Positions 34,261 to 45,600 of a DNA stretch of 64,000 bases are shown piece after piece (within the stretch, counting starts at the first letter, position 1; every line of letters starts with the position of its first letter). The stretch comes from Rosellinia necatrix (lineage: Eukaryota; Ascomycota; Sordariomycetes; Xylariales; Xylariaceae). The DNA lies in the NCBI GenBank assembly GCA_021209875.1, contig JAGYVD010000001.1:5208001-5272000 (forward strand). The letters are read 5' to 3'. The notes below the pieces were generated by a model. The model was given only the letters and a program-made list of their open reading frames with translations, made no database searches and was not told the origin of the DNA. Both the position numbers and the translations under genes were made by a program.

Positions 34261-34350
34261 CTGTGAATGGGGTTGTTGATGCTGGCTGTGAATGGGTTTA
34301 TTGATGCTGGCTGTGCATGGGGTTATTGATGCTGGCTGTGAATGGGGTTA
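34261..34350. repeat. 25-bp minisatellite, 3.6 copies
   Basis: The unit CTGTGAATGGGGTTNTTGATG + CTGG repeats three full times plus a 15-nt partial copy, with one or two substitutions per unit. It lies about 330 bp upstream of the minus-strand gene that starts at 33927. Confidence 0.92.
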
Positions 34351-35371
34351 GGTAACAGAGAAGGTCAATCAATGAATGGGTTATTAACCATTCAAGGACT
34401 TAAGCTGTGGGGATTGTGTGCTAGAGTGAATACCTACCTAGGTAGGTGAATGAAAACACAGATGGGGTCTCTAATAGGATGCTGCCTGCACCCCAACAAA
34501 CAGGGCTCCCCACGCATATAGCCCCTTCCTTCCCTATAAAGCCCGAGTGAGATGCTGTGAAGTGCCTAAACTGAATCACCTTCCGCCTCATTCTACAAGC
34601 TCTGCCAAGGGGGGGTATGGATACTGCGGCTTGGATCTAAAGCGACACAAAACGGACCTAGTGACCTCCATCGACAGGTGTGGCTAAGCTGTTTCCAACA
34701 ATATAGGGGTGAGTGCTTAGGCTCCCGGACACTGCCGTGTTTGTATACTGGATTCTTGGGACCACAAAGACATATGCAACTGGGACGGTCCGATTCTACT
34801 TAGTACAATAGCCCGGTATTTCACGAGTAATGATCAAAAGATAAAAAAAGTGACGAAATGCTGTCTGGTATTCTCAAGCCCTTGAGCTTAAAGGAGGTGT
34901 GTTATTAAGGTATTAGAGAAGTCAAAGCAAAATAAATCCCTGAGCATTCTAGCGCGCGAAGAGATCAATCTTTACCAAACGACTGACGCATATCCGAGAA
35001 GCAGAAATTGGGCGACTTTAACTCTGTTTCATTAGATACAAGTTTCATGGTTAGAGCCGAAATATGAGGAAGCAACAAACCTGTAATCCACTGGAGAAGA
35101 TAATTTCAATAAGTATCCGTTGTCACAATCGAGCAGTCTGATGCGCGAGCCTACATTTTCGAGTAGGACGATCGCACCCCTATAATATATACCTGGATCG
35201 CCTCAACCGTCATACCCAGTTAGCGTGTGACGATGGCTCTCCAAAGGTATTGTTTGACTGTGTTTTCTAAATCAGCCGGTAGGGACTTGTTGTAGACTTT
35301 TCACTCCTCTCTGAAGCTCAAGCAGGAGTATATATGTCATGTTAGGAATGCCCAGAGTGAGGTCTAGTCAC

Positions 35372-35549
35372 TATAAGGGAGCAGCTGGGTAGCAGGTAGA
35401 TAGCCAAGTATAAGGGTAGGGCTTAATATTATTGATTCCTGGGCCTACCATCTAGGTGGGAGGCCTTCAGTCCTTATATACACAATTATACCCTTAGAGC
35501 TACCCCCTAGGGTAGTTGGTGCCTTGCTATATGATCCATTTGCCTGACA
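35372..35549 (-). mobile_element. Degenerate solo LTR, inverted copy of the 36281-36487 LTR
   Basis: The reverse complement shares the LTR's start (TGTCAGGNNC region as CCTGACA at 35543-35549), an exact 15-nt block AGTCCTTATATACAC, ATTGATTCCTG, and CCCTAGG...TGGTG. The far end reads TATAAGGG against TGTAAGGG in the reference copy. Length is 178 bp against 207 bp, so internal deletions have occurred. No clear target-site duplication remains. Confidence 0.72.
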
Positions 35550-36280
35550 ATATAAGAGCTTTCAACGTATATGGAATCATATTTTGGAAAACATGATGTT
35601 ACTTAATCTAAGCAAGACAAGTCCCAGAGGGTATTTGTCGTAAGCAAACCAACATTTTCCTAGGGAAAGTTAGCATATTTCTCCAGTGTACTAGAAATGA
35701 ACCATTGACAAATAGCCGCGTGCCCCCCGATTGAGCCATTTCCAAAAGGTACGGGCCGTTTGTATCTGGGGTTGGCAAAGGTTCAAGGCCAACTTGAAAG
35801 CTTCTGGGCCAGGTAAAGCTTTGAGCGTACCCCTCCAGAAAGGAAAAAAGATTGCCTAGGTTGATTGCAAGGTAGTGTGGTTGATCAATGTGGTAAAGAG
35901 GACAATGCAATACGCTCGAATTCGATAGTACATTGTGACGAGGCGCCCTATATTGATACCTTGCGATTTGCAGGCAGGAATGAATGGGCAGTTATAGTGG
36001 TAAATCAGAATCGATGTTTTCGACAGATTAAAATAATGGATAAAAATGAAAACCCAATAAGATATGGGAACGTGGAAGGAGGATATTGTTTTGGATCGTG
36101 AATATATAAACGTTAAGATGATGCGGACTCCTTCGGAAAATAGATAATAAGAATAGACTACAACTACTGCTTAAGATTGCATTAGGTATTTTCGGTAGCG
36201 TTTCGAGATGTCCGGGTAGAGTCAGTGCTAGAGACAGAATGATAGATAGAAAGGATTTCATGCAACGAAGGAAGGGTATT

Positions 36281-36487
36281 TGTCAGGTCCAATAATGACC
36301 CTGCTAGCCACCACCCGACACCTAGGGTGGTTCTAGTACTGGAAATGGGTGTATATAAGGACTTTCGGGACCCCCTTGGGTCTTGAAGGGTTCAGGAATC
36401 AATTGTTAACCCTATTGAGCCCTAAATACAACCACCTACGGCCTAGAACATGCCTATCTATTCACTCCGTGATCCCTAGCCCTTACA
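36281..36487 (+). mobile_element. Solo LTR of a retrotransposon, with 5-bp target-site duplication
   Basis: The 207-bp element starts TGTCAGGTCC and ends CCCTTACA (TGT...ACA ends, as expected of an LTR). It is flanked on both sides by GTATT (36276-36280 and 36488-36492), a perfect 5-bp duplication typical of integrase-mediated insertion. A TATATAAGG box-like string at about 36352-36360 fits an LTR promoter. No internal coding region is attached, so it is a solo LTR left by recombination. Related copies are at 35372 (inverted) and 37226. Confidence 0.83.
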
Positions 36488-37225
36488 GTATTTAACGGAA
36501 AGAACACAGCCAAAACAGAACAGCGGTGAATATGTTTGTAATCAATAACCTGCAGCAAGGTCACTAGCGCTTTTATAAAGACCTTATTCACTGACCTGAA
36601 GTTCGGTATTCATAAGTGCCTACATGTATTTATTCTACATTAACAACGGATGTGGTAGATAATTAAGGAGAGCCTACAGAATTGGGTACATGGTAGCTGT
36701 ATTTAATTTATGACTAAGCGCGTCTATATTTCGCCAATTAAGTATTGGCATCAATGTAGGGAATGAGACATGTACGTAGGAAGCGGTAAATAAACGCTGT
36801 TGTTCTGTCTGACTGCTAGGAGTAACCCCCTTTTCCCCAAAGAAACATTTGATAGCACCAATAGGCTTCTAGGGAGCAATAATTCCAACTATGCGTGACA
36901 ATGGCACATGGCCATACATATTAGTATTTTTCAAAAGATCCGATATAAATATCCTTGGGCCTGGCTTAAGAAAAATGAACTCCTGAATTTTTACCACCAA
37001 TATTCGTTAGCATATATAATCCATAACCATCACAACATCCAAATGCATTGTTCGCAAACAGAGGTAAGAATGATGTAGATACATACGGGCACATCCCACG
37101 GATCTTGCCACCTGAATTGGCAAAAGACGATCCGCACCTTCTAAATGAAAACAGACACCTACCACCAGCCGAGGGTCCGAATGACGACCACCAGCTCTCC
37201 AAATATATCTTTGTAGATATCTTTG

Positions 37226-37275
37226 TGTCAGGTCCAACTATGGCACTGCTAGCTACTACCCGACACCTAGGGTGC
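37226..37275 (+). mobile_element. Partial LTR copy (5' end)
   Basis: Fifty bases starting TGTCAGGTCCAA match the solo LTR's first fifty at 43 positions, including ACCCGACACCTAGGGTG. Similarity is lost downstream, so the 3' limit is not defined. It is a truncated or strongly diverged relic of the same family. Confidence 0.75.
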
Positions 37276-40200
37276 TCCTGACAGGATGCGTAGGTTTAAT
37301 ATGAACGTTTGCCTAAGTCCCATCGCTTAAGGGGTCTTGCAAGATGTTCTTATTCAGGTACTATCAGCACAATTTGCGTCGCTCTTGCGCAATGACACCC
37401 AAGGCGCAATCCACGCATAGCCACACTTCCGAAGTATGATACGATATAGAAAGAGGGCCCCTAGATCCTTATATATACCGCTCGTTCTTCTTTACGCTCG
37501 TGTGTTGGCTGTTTACACCCTTTAAACTTTTGCTCTTACTCCTTTTAATCACGCTTTTCAGTTTTAAGGACAACAGTCTTCATTCTTCTGTCCATCTCCA
37601 TGGTGCCCAGTTCAAGTTTACCTGATGATATTTCTCTGCCGAGCAAATAACCACAGACGAGCCGCTTCCCCCGTACAGATGGAATTGGCCCGCTTTGGAA
37701 TCTCAAGGAACCGCCGGCATGGCTGCAAATCACCTTGGTGCATCTTTTGCCCGTGGATATCACGACAGCGCGCGGAGATATATACATAGAAGGGCTAGAC
37801 TATATCGGACTGCTGTTGATAGCCGCTAAGATGAATAAATAATCCAAATCTTTGTGCTGCATCGCGTGCTTTCTGACAGCGCCACCCCGGCTCATACTTG
37901 ATGGGTCGCCAGTTCTCGACGGGGGCGTTGTCAGAGGCAAAATAGAGGGGCGGCCAGGTGATGTCACGACGAAGTCGCTCGTCATCGCCGTATCTGTTTG
38001 GTTATCGCCGCGGCACCGAGTCCCTGTAGGTATCTTGTTGTTGCCGAAGCTCGACTGATGACCAAGGTCGCCGCAAGTAGAATCCTCCTTACAAGAGCTA
38101 TCTCTGTCTAAATCACCAAACATTCTATATCTACGTTCGCAACCCAACATCGAGATCAAGCCGTCCCCACTAGATAGTAGGAATATTTTGTTCAACGCGA
38201 CGTCAGAGCGGCTATATCCCGAAATTCTCAAACCCCCGATGGGTAGGCCGTTCTGCTATTATAAGCTACGAGGCGCCAATATCACACTAGAGAGTCAAGT
38301 TCTCGAATGCTCATACTCTCAACTTTCGGTGGTTATTTCCGGTCTTTCATAGATGATGGTATTGGGTTACGGTGAGTTGGACGCTGTAAAATAGATTCGT
38401 GTTCCATTGTAATCCGTTAAGCTTCCGTCGTCATCATCGCTAACCCCTATTCCCTCGTGCATAGACCTTCCCCAGGATCCGACGACGTGGCGACGAAATA
38501 GGGTTTCGGGTCTGTTAATGTAAACAAAGAAGCGGCATATACTAATATATTTCTTGCTAATATTATTGCTGCATTGAGATCTTGGTCAGCAGAAAACTCA
38601 ACTATCACGTGCCTCGTTACAGCAAAATGGGTGTTGTCGGATGAATGGCTGGCGCAGCCATTCGACAATGCGGCACAATCTAGTGTCACGGCCGACTCAT
38701 CCCTTGCTGCCCGCGAGATGTTCCACAGCCCCTCGGACATTCGGCACGCCCACTCTATTGCTAGACCATGTAGAACAACAACAACAACTAGAAGCTCGAG
38801 AGTATAACTACGACGATATCAGATTCAAGGGGATTTGCAGGGGTATCTACAACCAACTACCGACTGCAGTGTGGTTACGACATAAAAGTTATCACCGCGT
38901 CTCTAGCATGGATTACAGTTGTGCTCCACGCCATACTTGTCCAAGTGCATATTAATGAGCATCTGATCCGGAAGAAGAGGTACTAAGAGACCAAGGCAAC
39001 GTCAACATGTCAACATCCTTGTGTATGGATCCGAGAGTCGGAGACGACGGGAAGCGTTGGCAGCTTCGAGTCACCTTTAAACCGGTATATCTCATAACAT
39101 GCAATATAACGTTGATTTTAGTATGTAGGGGCAATAGCATGGCAATGGGATACCGAGAGAATAAACAATGCATTATTTATTTTAACAGGGGCCTCAGAAC
39201 CTAAGTGCCGGAAACTTCAAATTTACATAATTACTTTCGTCAATAAGACCCATCGACGCTCTAAGTTCAAATATAGTTTCTTGTGCTAGGGAGCGGGGCG
39301 TGTGTTGGCGCTGAGATCATGTCAGTCTCTTCTCTGCTATTGCGAAGCTATCATCAACTGGTGCCGCAACGCAACGAAAAAGTATAACAATGATAATGTA
39401 TCCTGCGCTGTCGGAAGATAGAGAATTAGGTAGTACCGGGGAAGACGCTGCGTTTCGTATAGTGACCGATTAATTCATCATCCGATATGTTTAGTAGACA
39501 TATATTTATTTATTTATTTGGGGAGAAGGGGGGACGGGTTGGGGGGGTTGATGCGCTAACCTCTCTGTTAGTACACTAAAGGAAGTTAGAACTTGTGCTA
39601 AGCGACACAACGAGCCTACTCGGGGAAATTGAAAGCCTTACTTCCTGCCTATGGAATATGTAGGTACCTAATGTAGGCGCCCAAGGTAGGCACCCAAGGC
39701 AGGCACCTAAGGTAGGGCAGGCGGATAGCATACCACCAAGTACTTTAGGTAAGTCCTTAGACGCATGTACCTATAGTAGGTAGGCTAGTGAGGCAGGTGA
39801 GTTGTAGAATTATTCATCTATCTACTTGCCTACTTAGGTAGGTTGGGCTTCTGCTCGTGAGCAGGAGTTACCCAAGGGCCTGGCATGTGACGGGCGATAA
39901 ATGTACTGTATGGCGAGTGCCTACCAAAGGTCCATACAGGTATCTTCTAGTACTCCAGGGCTGTGATGAATAGTACCTGAAGCGGCAAGGGAACTTCAGA
40001 TGGTTCTTGGAACGAATTACCCTGTCGTCCTATATACAAGGAGGTAGGTACTGGGCAGCGGGTCTGTGAATGATAGTAATGGCTATGAACATGACCTCTC
40101 CCAGCCACTCTAAATCAATGCATCAACAGAATGGTATTTCATATTGCAATCGGTTCAACACCAGCGTCCCGAGTCAAGCGAACATACTATCTGTGACTTG

Positions 40201-40642
40201 GTAGAATATATAATATAGTACCTAATAAAAGTTCGAGTTGGAGTCACTGGCTATATACACATCTTTGAAAGTACGTAGGTAGTGCGGGATGGGCAGATGC
40301 CCTTAGGTGTGGCCGTCTCTGGCTTTGCTGAGTTGCATATAACTACGAACCAGCTGCTCATAAACTTTTCTTACACAATACCCACACACTGCCTCCGTCT
40401 CCCTCGCTCCCATCTCTCTTGCCCCCCCTCTCTTAAACCCCCTCTTCTAACTCCCCTCCCCTAACCTTGTCCTGCTAACCTCGCTACCTCCTCTCCTCGC
40501 ACTACAGAACTGTCCCGTCCCGCCATCAATAGCACCCATCTTTGATATCCATCTCCGGTATCGGTATCCATCGTCTTATTCACAAATACTAACAACAATA
40601 CCAGCCATCCCAGAATCAGCACACATCATCGCCTCGACCACA

Positions 40643-43296
40643 ATGTCCTCAGCCACGATATCCTCGGCAGCGACGACTTCGGCGGCGATGTCCCCGGCAG
40701 CGACATCTTCGGCAACGATGTCCTCGGAACGGGACAAACGCTTCCTAGCTGTGCCTTCGCCCTTCGGCATCCTCCGTCGCGGCCCCCCCCCAACAAGCCC
40801 ATCAATACTGCGGCGGAAGATGGCCCCGTCAGCGCCTGTGCCGATGCCCCGAACAACGTAATACCGGGCGACAACACTCCCATCCTATCACTCCGTAGTG
40901 TTGCTTTCAAGAGCGACCTCAACGTCGCTCGTCCCGGTACCCCGGCTACGATGCGTAACGACCAATGCGCATCATCAACCAACAGCCCTGCCATTACTTC
41001 CTCCTATCACCTCGCCGCTGCACCGCCCAAAATCGTCGTTACTAGTCATAACTTCCACGGCCATGAGGTGGAGAATGCATCCCCCAGCCCCCAGCTAGCC
41101 CCCACCAAGGAACCTGGTCCGCATGATGTTGATCACGCCTGGGGCGCTTACCTTGACTTGAACGGGTTTCGTTCCGCCTTCGTTCCTCTTAGAGGCACCG
41201 AGTGGGATCGCTATCGCCCGATCATTGAAAAGGGAATAACCGAGGAAACCGAGAGACGTGCTTCAGCCAGCGAGATGTTAGGCAAAACAGAAGAAGCGAT
41301 AATGACGATTCAGAATAAGCTTGATATGCACCACAATCGCTCGCCGTCCCAGCACCAGGTGTCTCCTAGCAAAAGGAATGAAGCCGGTCAGCGGACCGAA
41401 AAACGACTTTGCAGCGATCTGTCCACACTGATCAATGATCGTACTAAATTAATCCAATTTCTCGAGGAGCATCCCAGACACGAGAGACAATACCTGGACC
41501 TCCATAAGGGCCGCTGCACGACATGCTATGGCATACTTTCAGCCTGCACCGTCCTGCCCGTGAATTATTGGTACGCCGGCCACCGACCGGGGGACTATAT
41601 TATCCGCATCCGGAACAAGCCGAGCAATCAGGCTATCGGCGAAGGGGACATGTTTTACGTTCACGATCTGGCCGGCACCGGGAATGACGACGGCATGGAG
41701 AAGTGTGGCGTTCGGTTCGAAGGTGTTGTTCCGTTCAACAACTTCGAGCTATACCAGCGATTCACCGGATATGTGTTCACCAACTTCGTGCGAATGGTGA
41801 TCGCTGCTGTCGGGTTTGACCCCGTGAATAGGAATCATGAGGTCCACAATTTGACGCGGAAAATCTGGAAAATACAAACGGCCGAATTCGAAGATATTAC
41901 CGAGAGGGAGAAAACAACGGCCTTGAAGGACCTGCAAAGCCTCTGGCGCCTCAAGTACGGTACGGATAGAACGAACTACCCCGACTTCTTGAAAGCCCAA
42001 GTTGCCACTTCCATATCCCATTTGAGAGAGATGGGCTGGCTCATGAGCAAGCTAGAGCGCGACGCACCGCACTACGCCGGGCACCATTATTGGAAACCAT
42101 GCAAGGGCCTCCTGAAAGACTTCGCCGGCCGCGATGCCGCTTTGCTGGCACAGGAGCACTATGATATTACGCTTGCCAACGAGGCAGCAGAACTATTGGA
42201 GGACGGATGCCTGGATGATATTCTGGTCTACAGGCAAAGTAAATCCAGCAGAGATATCGCGAAGGTATGTGTGATTTTGGTTATGTCGATTGGGGGTGCC
42301 CAGGGTGATTCGAAGAAAGCCGTCTGTCCCTCTCGGTCTTTTTCTCCCGTCTTTCTTTTGTCTTTCTTTTCTTCCTTTTTTCCCTTCTTTATTTATTTAT
42401 TTATTTCCTTCCCTTTCCTTTCCTTTCCTTTCTGTTTATACATTGGTGGGATGTAGAAAAGAGGACATGTGATTAAAATAAACAAAATTGATTCGCATCA
42501 GTACGAGGTGGTTGGTTGTAGTTGTAGTTGTAGTTGTGGTTGTGGTTGTTGACGTTGGATGGATGAGGCTCAAAATGGATTAGACCTGATCTACTAAATT
42601 ATAGGAACTTCCCCACCCGGCCGTGACACAGCCCTAGCGGTAGGCGCACGGAGGGGATTATTGATTGTCCCCCTGCTGCCACTCGTTCCATGCTAGTGTA
42701 CTCGCTAGTGTACTCACTCGATTGGACCAATTGGATCATGTACCTAGCTAGTTGCTATTCCTTGCCCATCTACCCACATTGCATGTGGCGTACCCTACTC
42801 TTCGTCTCCCCAGCCAGCGAATCCCGGGGCTAGAGGCTAATGATATTTTACACAGCTCCAAGACTTCTACAACACCCAAGGGCCAGGGCCTATCATCCCT
42901 CAACGAAACATCGATCGCATCGGCAGCATCGTGAGAAAGTATCTCCCCAGAACCCAGCATCCGAGCAGTATCTCGCGATCACAACAGGCAACCAAGGAAC
43001 GCTCTGCCCTGAGCATCCCTTCCACCGCCCTACCTACTCCCTCTACGACTGTCGTCACGACTGCCACCGCAAATCACGGGGACGGTGCAAAGAAGCGCAA
43101 ACGGCCCCAGTCCAAACAAGACGACGACGACGACGACGGCGACGGCGAACCAGAGCGGCCACGGAAGATACGAACTATACCGGGCCAGCCCTCCACACAG
43201 CAGCCTCAAACGGCTACTGGGCTGAACAACCCGCGCGTTGGCGCAGACCTAGGACAAAGCCGGCAACTTAGAAGGTCGAATCGGCTCCGATACTAG
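40643..43296 (+). CDS. Uncharacterised 687-aa protein (possible homopolymer frameshift near start)
   Basis: The proposed exons are 40643-42264 and 42856-43296, joined in phase 0 (RDIAK|LQDFYNTQG) across a 591-nt intron with GTATGT and ACACAG ends and a GCTAAT branch. The main frame is open from 40546 but has no ATG until 40951. A good ATG at 40643 is in another frame, and the two frames meet at a run of nine C (40783-40791). One added C would give FGILRRGPPPNKPINTAAEDG, so a single-base error there is suspected; otherwise translation starts at 40951 (584 aa). Visible are an N-terminal Ser/Ala/Thr-rich region, a helical/charged middle (TEEAIMTIQNKLD), a Cys cluster (GRCTTCYGILSAC), a region ending KDLQSLWRLKYG, and a C-terminal tail with a probable nuclear signal (KKRKRPQSK) and an Asp run. 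No known domain is recognised. Confidence 0.66.
42265..42855 (+). other. Long intron with simple-sequence tracts
   Basis: This 591-nt intron is the longest in the window. It holds a CT/TTTATT-rich stretch with a CCTTT tandem (about 42345-42432) and a TTGTAG/TTGTGG tandem (about 42515-42550). It could contain a second unrecognised exon or be two introns, but no in-frame exon with good signals was found. Confidence 0.55.
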
Positions 43297-43362
43297 GTCA
43301 TTGCACTTTCCTGCTTGCACTCAGCTGCCACACTTCTTCTTTCGCTACTGTCCGCACCAACC

Positions 43363-44149
43363 ATGTCCTCACTCGTGTTTCGCCGCCTCTTCACGCGGTA
43401 TTCCTTGACGCCCGCCACGGTTCCTTCCATTCCCCGAGCTACAGCCCTCAACATCTCGCCTGCGCTCTCTCCTATCAGCACCATCGCCGCAAATGCCCCC
43501 CCGACCGCGTCGCCCTGCGCGCCATGGCGCCAGTCCCGCTCGTTCCACATAACGGCCGCCGCCCAGGCCAAATCCAAGGTCCCCGCACGCGGCGGCAAGA
43601 AGGGAAAAAAGAGGAAGGGGAGACTCAGCGAGGGCCCAGACCCGCGCATCATCAACCTCAAATCCTCCATGTCCCGTAAGGTGCCCTCTCCCCTCCGCTT
43701 CGCCCGCAACCGCGCACTCCGCCACTGGACCATCCACCGTGCATGGCTGTTGTACCAGCGCAAGGAGCGGGTGAGGCAGGAGGTCGATCTCGAGCGGTAA
43801 GAATTCCATGTCTCTTTCACCCCCTACCTACCTACCCCTTACCCCCTACTCCTCCTCCTGTGGGGGAGTTCTTTTATTCATTTCCGTCCCGACTTTGCCC
43901 CTTCTACCTCGCACCCAATCGCGGAATCTAACACGAGTGGAAATCGCCAGGATTCACCGGTCGATGCACAACGCCTGCGAGGAGCTGCGCAAGACGAGCG
44001 GCCCGGGAACACGCGAGGAGGGCTACCTGTACCGTGTAGCGATGGAGAAGCACGGCATGTACGGCCATAATGCTGTCCCCATCGAGTACGCCCGCCCGCA
44101 GACCGAGACGCCCGCCCGCCAGGCCTGGAATCATGAATGGACCCGATGA
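43363..44149 (+). CDS. mrpl28: Mitochondrial large-subunit ribosomal protein mL40 (MRPL28 family)
   Basis: Two exons (43363-43796, 43951-44149) encode 210 aa. The 154-nt intron has GTAAGA, a CTAAC branch at 43927 and a CCAG acceptor, and splits the Arg codon of LER|IHRSMH. The N-terminus is Ser/Arg/Ala-rich without acidic residues for ~65 residues, a typical mitochondrial presequence, followed by a Lys-rich patch (RGGKKGKKRKGR). The mature part shows the fungal MRP-L28 signatures DPRIINLKSSMS, RNRALRHWTIHRAW, SMHNACEELRKTSGPG, EEGYLYRVAMEKHGMYG and PIEYARPQTETPARQAWNHEW. It is a structural component of the mitochondrial 54S subunit. The gene is 66 bp downstream of the uncharacterised gene on the same strand, so transcripts may overlap. 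The identity is strong. Confidence 0.92.
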
Positions 44150-45600
44150 AAAGTTTCTGATTTTGATTTTGATTTTTAACCGGCTCTTTTCCTACCTTTT
44201 TTTTTTTTAGAGAGGAGGGGGGAGAGGGAGTTCTCTCTTTGACCCCAAACAGATGTTTTTCAAGCACTGGACACGAGGACAATTCGGGCCGGTAGCATTT
44301 GAATGCTCGAACCCCCCTATTGCTTGGTGCTCCGATCCCGTCATAGAGTTGTATGATATGATATGATATGATATGAAACTAGACGAGACGAGACGAGACG
44401 AGACGATGTAACCCCCACGCGAGAATGTCTCTTTCCGACGTCGACATGGGATAAAAGCGGTAGCTGTCATAGTTCAGATGACACCTTTCGGTGACAGCGA
44501 AACCAAACAAACCCTATAGTGAATGGATATGTTCGAGAAACTACGCTAGCGCTAGCGGTGTTTTTTCTAGTGTTGGGTGGCCTTGGTTCCTTCGTCCCCT
44601 CTTCCTTTCCCCTTCCTCAGGGCCTCGGGCGTTTCCCCTCTGTCCGCGTCAAATACCCACGCGGAGCCTGTGTACATGTGCAAGTTACAATCAGCAATAT
44701 GCAGCGGCACCAGCTTTTATACAGTAAGGCAGGAGTAGGCGGGGTTAATACAAGGTCATCGGGGGGTTGAGCATTGAGCAAAGAGCAAAAGTGTACATTT
44801 GTTAAACTTCATGATAACGCTGTTAAATAAGGATGAGACATGTGCGAAAGACCATCATAGTTCCCATACCATCTACGATCGGCACACTAGATCATCGATA
44901 TGATTATCCTCTACGGCGAAGTAGTAACAGTTGTTGTAGTCAATTAATGCCATGTCAGCGGCTATGTAAGCTGGTATCTCAACAACTGTATACAATGAGT
45001 GATGTTGTCGTATCTTGTGGTAATAGTATCGTTGGTGAGTTGGTAGTTGTCCGAGACATGAACCCTCGCTCCCTTTAGTTGCCCTTCCCTCAGACATTCT
45101 GGGACGCCTGTTTTTGCGCGCACCGTCCTTTTGGTTTTTCTTTTATTTGAGCCAGTTCCCGTCTGGTTTCAGAAACCAGATAAAAAAAAAAAAAAAAAGG
45201 AAACCCCTTGGTGAATTGCCCTTATCAACCGCCGTCTATGAGTTAATCGATGGATAAATGGATGTATAAGTAGATGGATAGATAGGGACTCGCTAAGGTG
45301 GGAAAGTGAAGAGCTCAGCAAAAGTAGCTTTCGTGATTGATACAGCTAGCCTCCCAAAACAAGCTCCAATGAAATAGCGTGATTGTTGGTCCGTTATAAG
45401 TCGTCTCCGAGATGCTTGGTCGGATGGAACGAAAACCCGAAATCACTCCGCGTAGGCAAGCAGGAGATTGCCGGTGTTTTATCTTGACAATTTATATACC
45501 TGTCTGCTCCGCCCGCTGCGTCTTTTGGCGAGAGCTGACCGGCCTCTTCGGTGTCGCAACATTATCTCCAGGAATACGCCATTGGATTAGATGATTGGTC
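44150..45600. other. Intergenic region between convergent mL40 and rho2 genes
   Basis: No gene is supported. It contains two adjacent pentanucleotide repeats (44353-44405), poly-T (44200-44209), a poly-A run (45182-45198) and a GATA/GATG-like short tandem (about 45246-45285). The rho2 3' UTR probably occupies the right edge. Confidence 0.6.
44353..44405. repeat. Two adjacent pentanucleotide microsatellites (ATGAT)n and (GAGAC)n
   Basis: About five ATGAT/ATATG units are followed, after a short spacer (AAACTA), by about five GACGA units. Two different 5-nt repeats side by side are unusual. They lie about 210 bp past the mL40 stop. Confidence 0.9.

Larger units (their letters stand above)
33928..40642. 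other. 6.7-kb gene-poor stretch with LTR relics
   Basis: No supportable gene. It contains a 25-bp minisatellite (34261-34350), three related LTR copies (35372-35549, 36281-36487 and from 37226), AT-rich sequence between them, GGTAGG-rich tracts (about 39658-39845) and a TATTTATT run (about 39504-39520). Frames at 35608-35910 and 37800-38231 are open but resemble no family I know, and the second lacks an ATG. The last 200 bp (pyrimidine-rich from 40378) look like the leader of the next gene. Confidence 0.6.

Noticed and set aside
35608..35910. 100-aa minus-strand frame next to an LTR relic
   Set aside because: Considered as a gag/pol remnant, but no zinc knuckle, protease or reverse transcriptase motif is visible.
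37800..38231. 143-aa minus-strand frame
   Set aside because: The first codon is not ATG, no acceptor context supports it as an exon, and the region lies among LTR relics.
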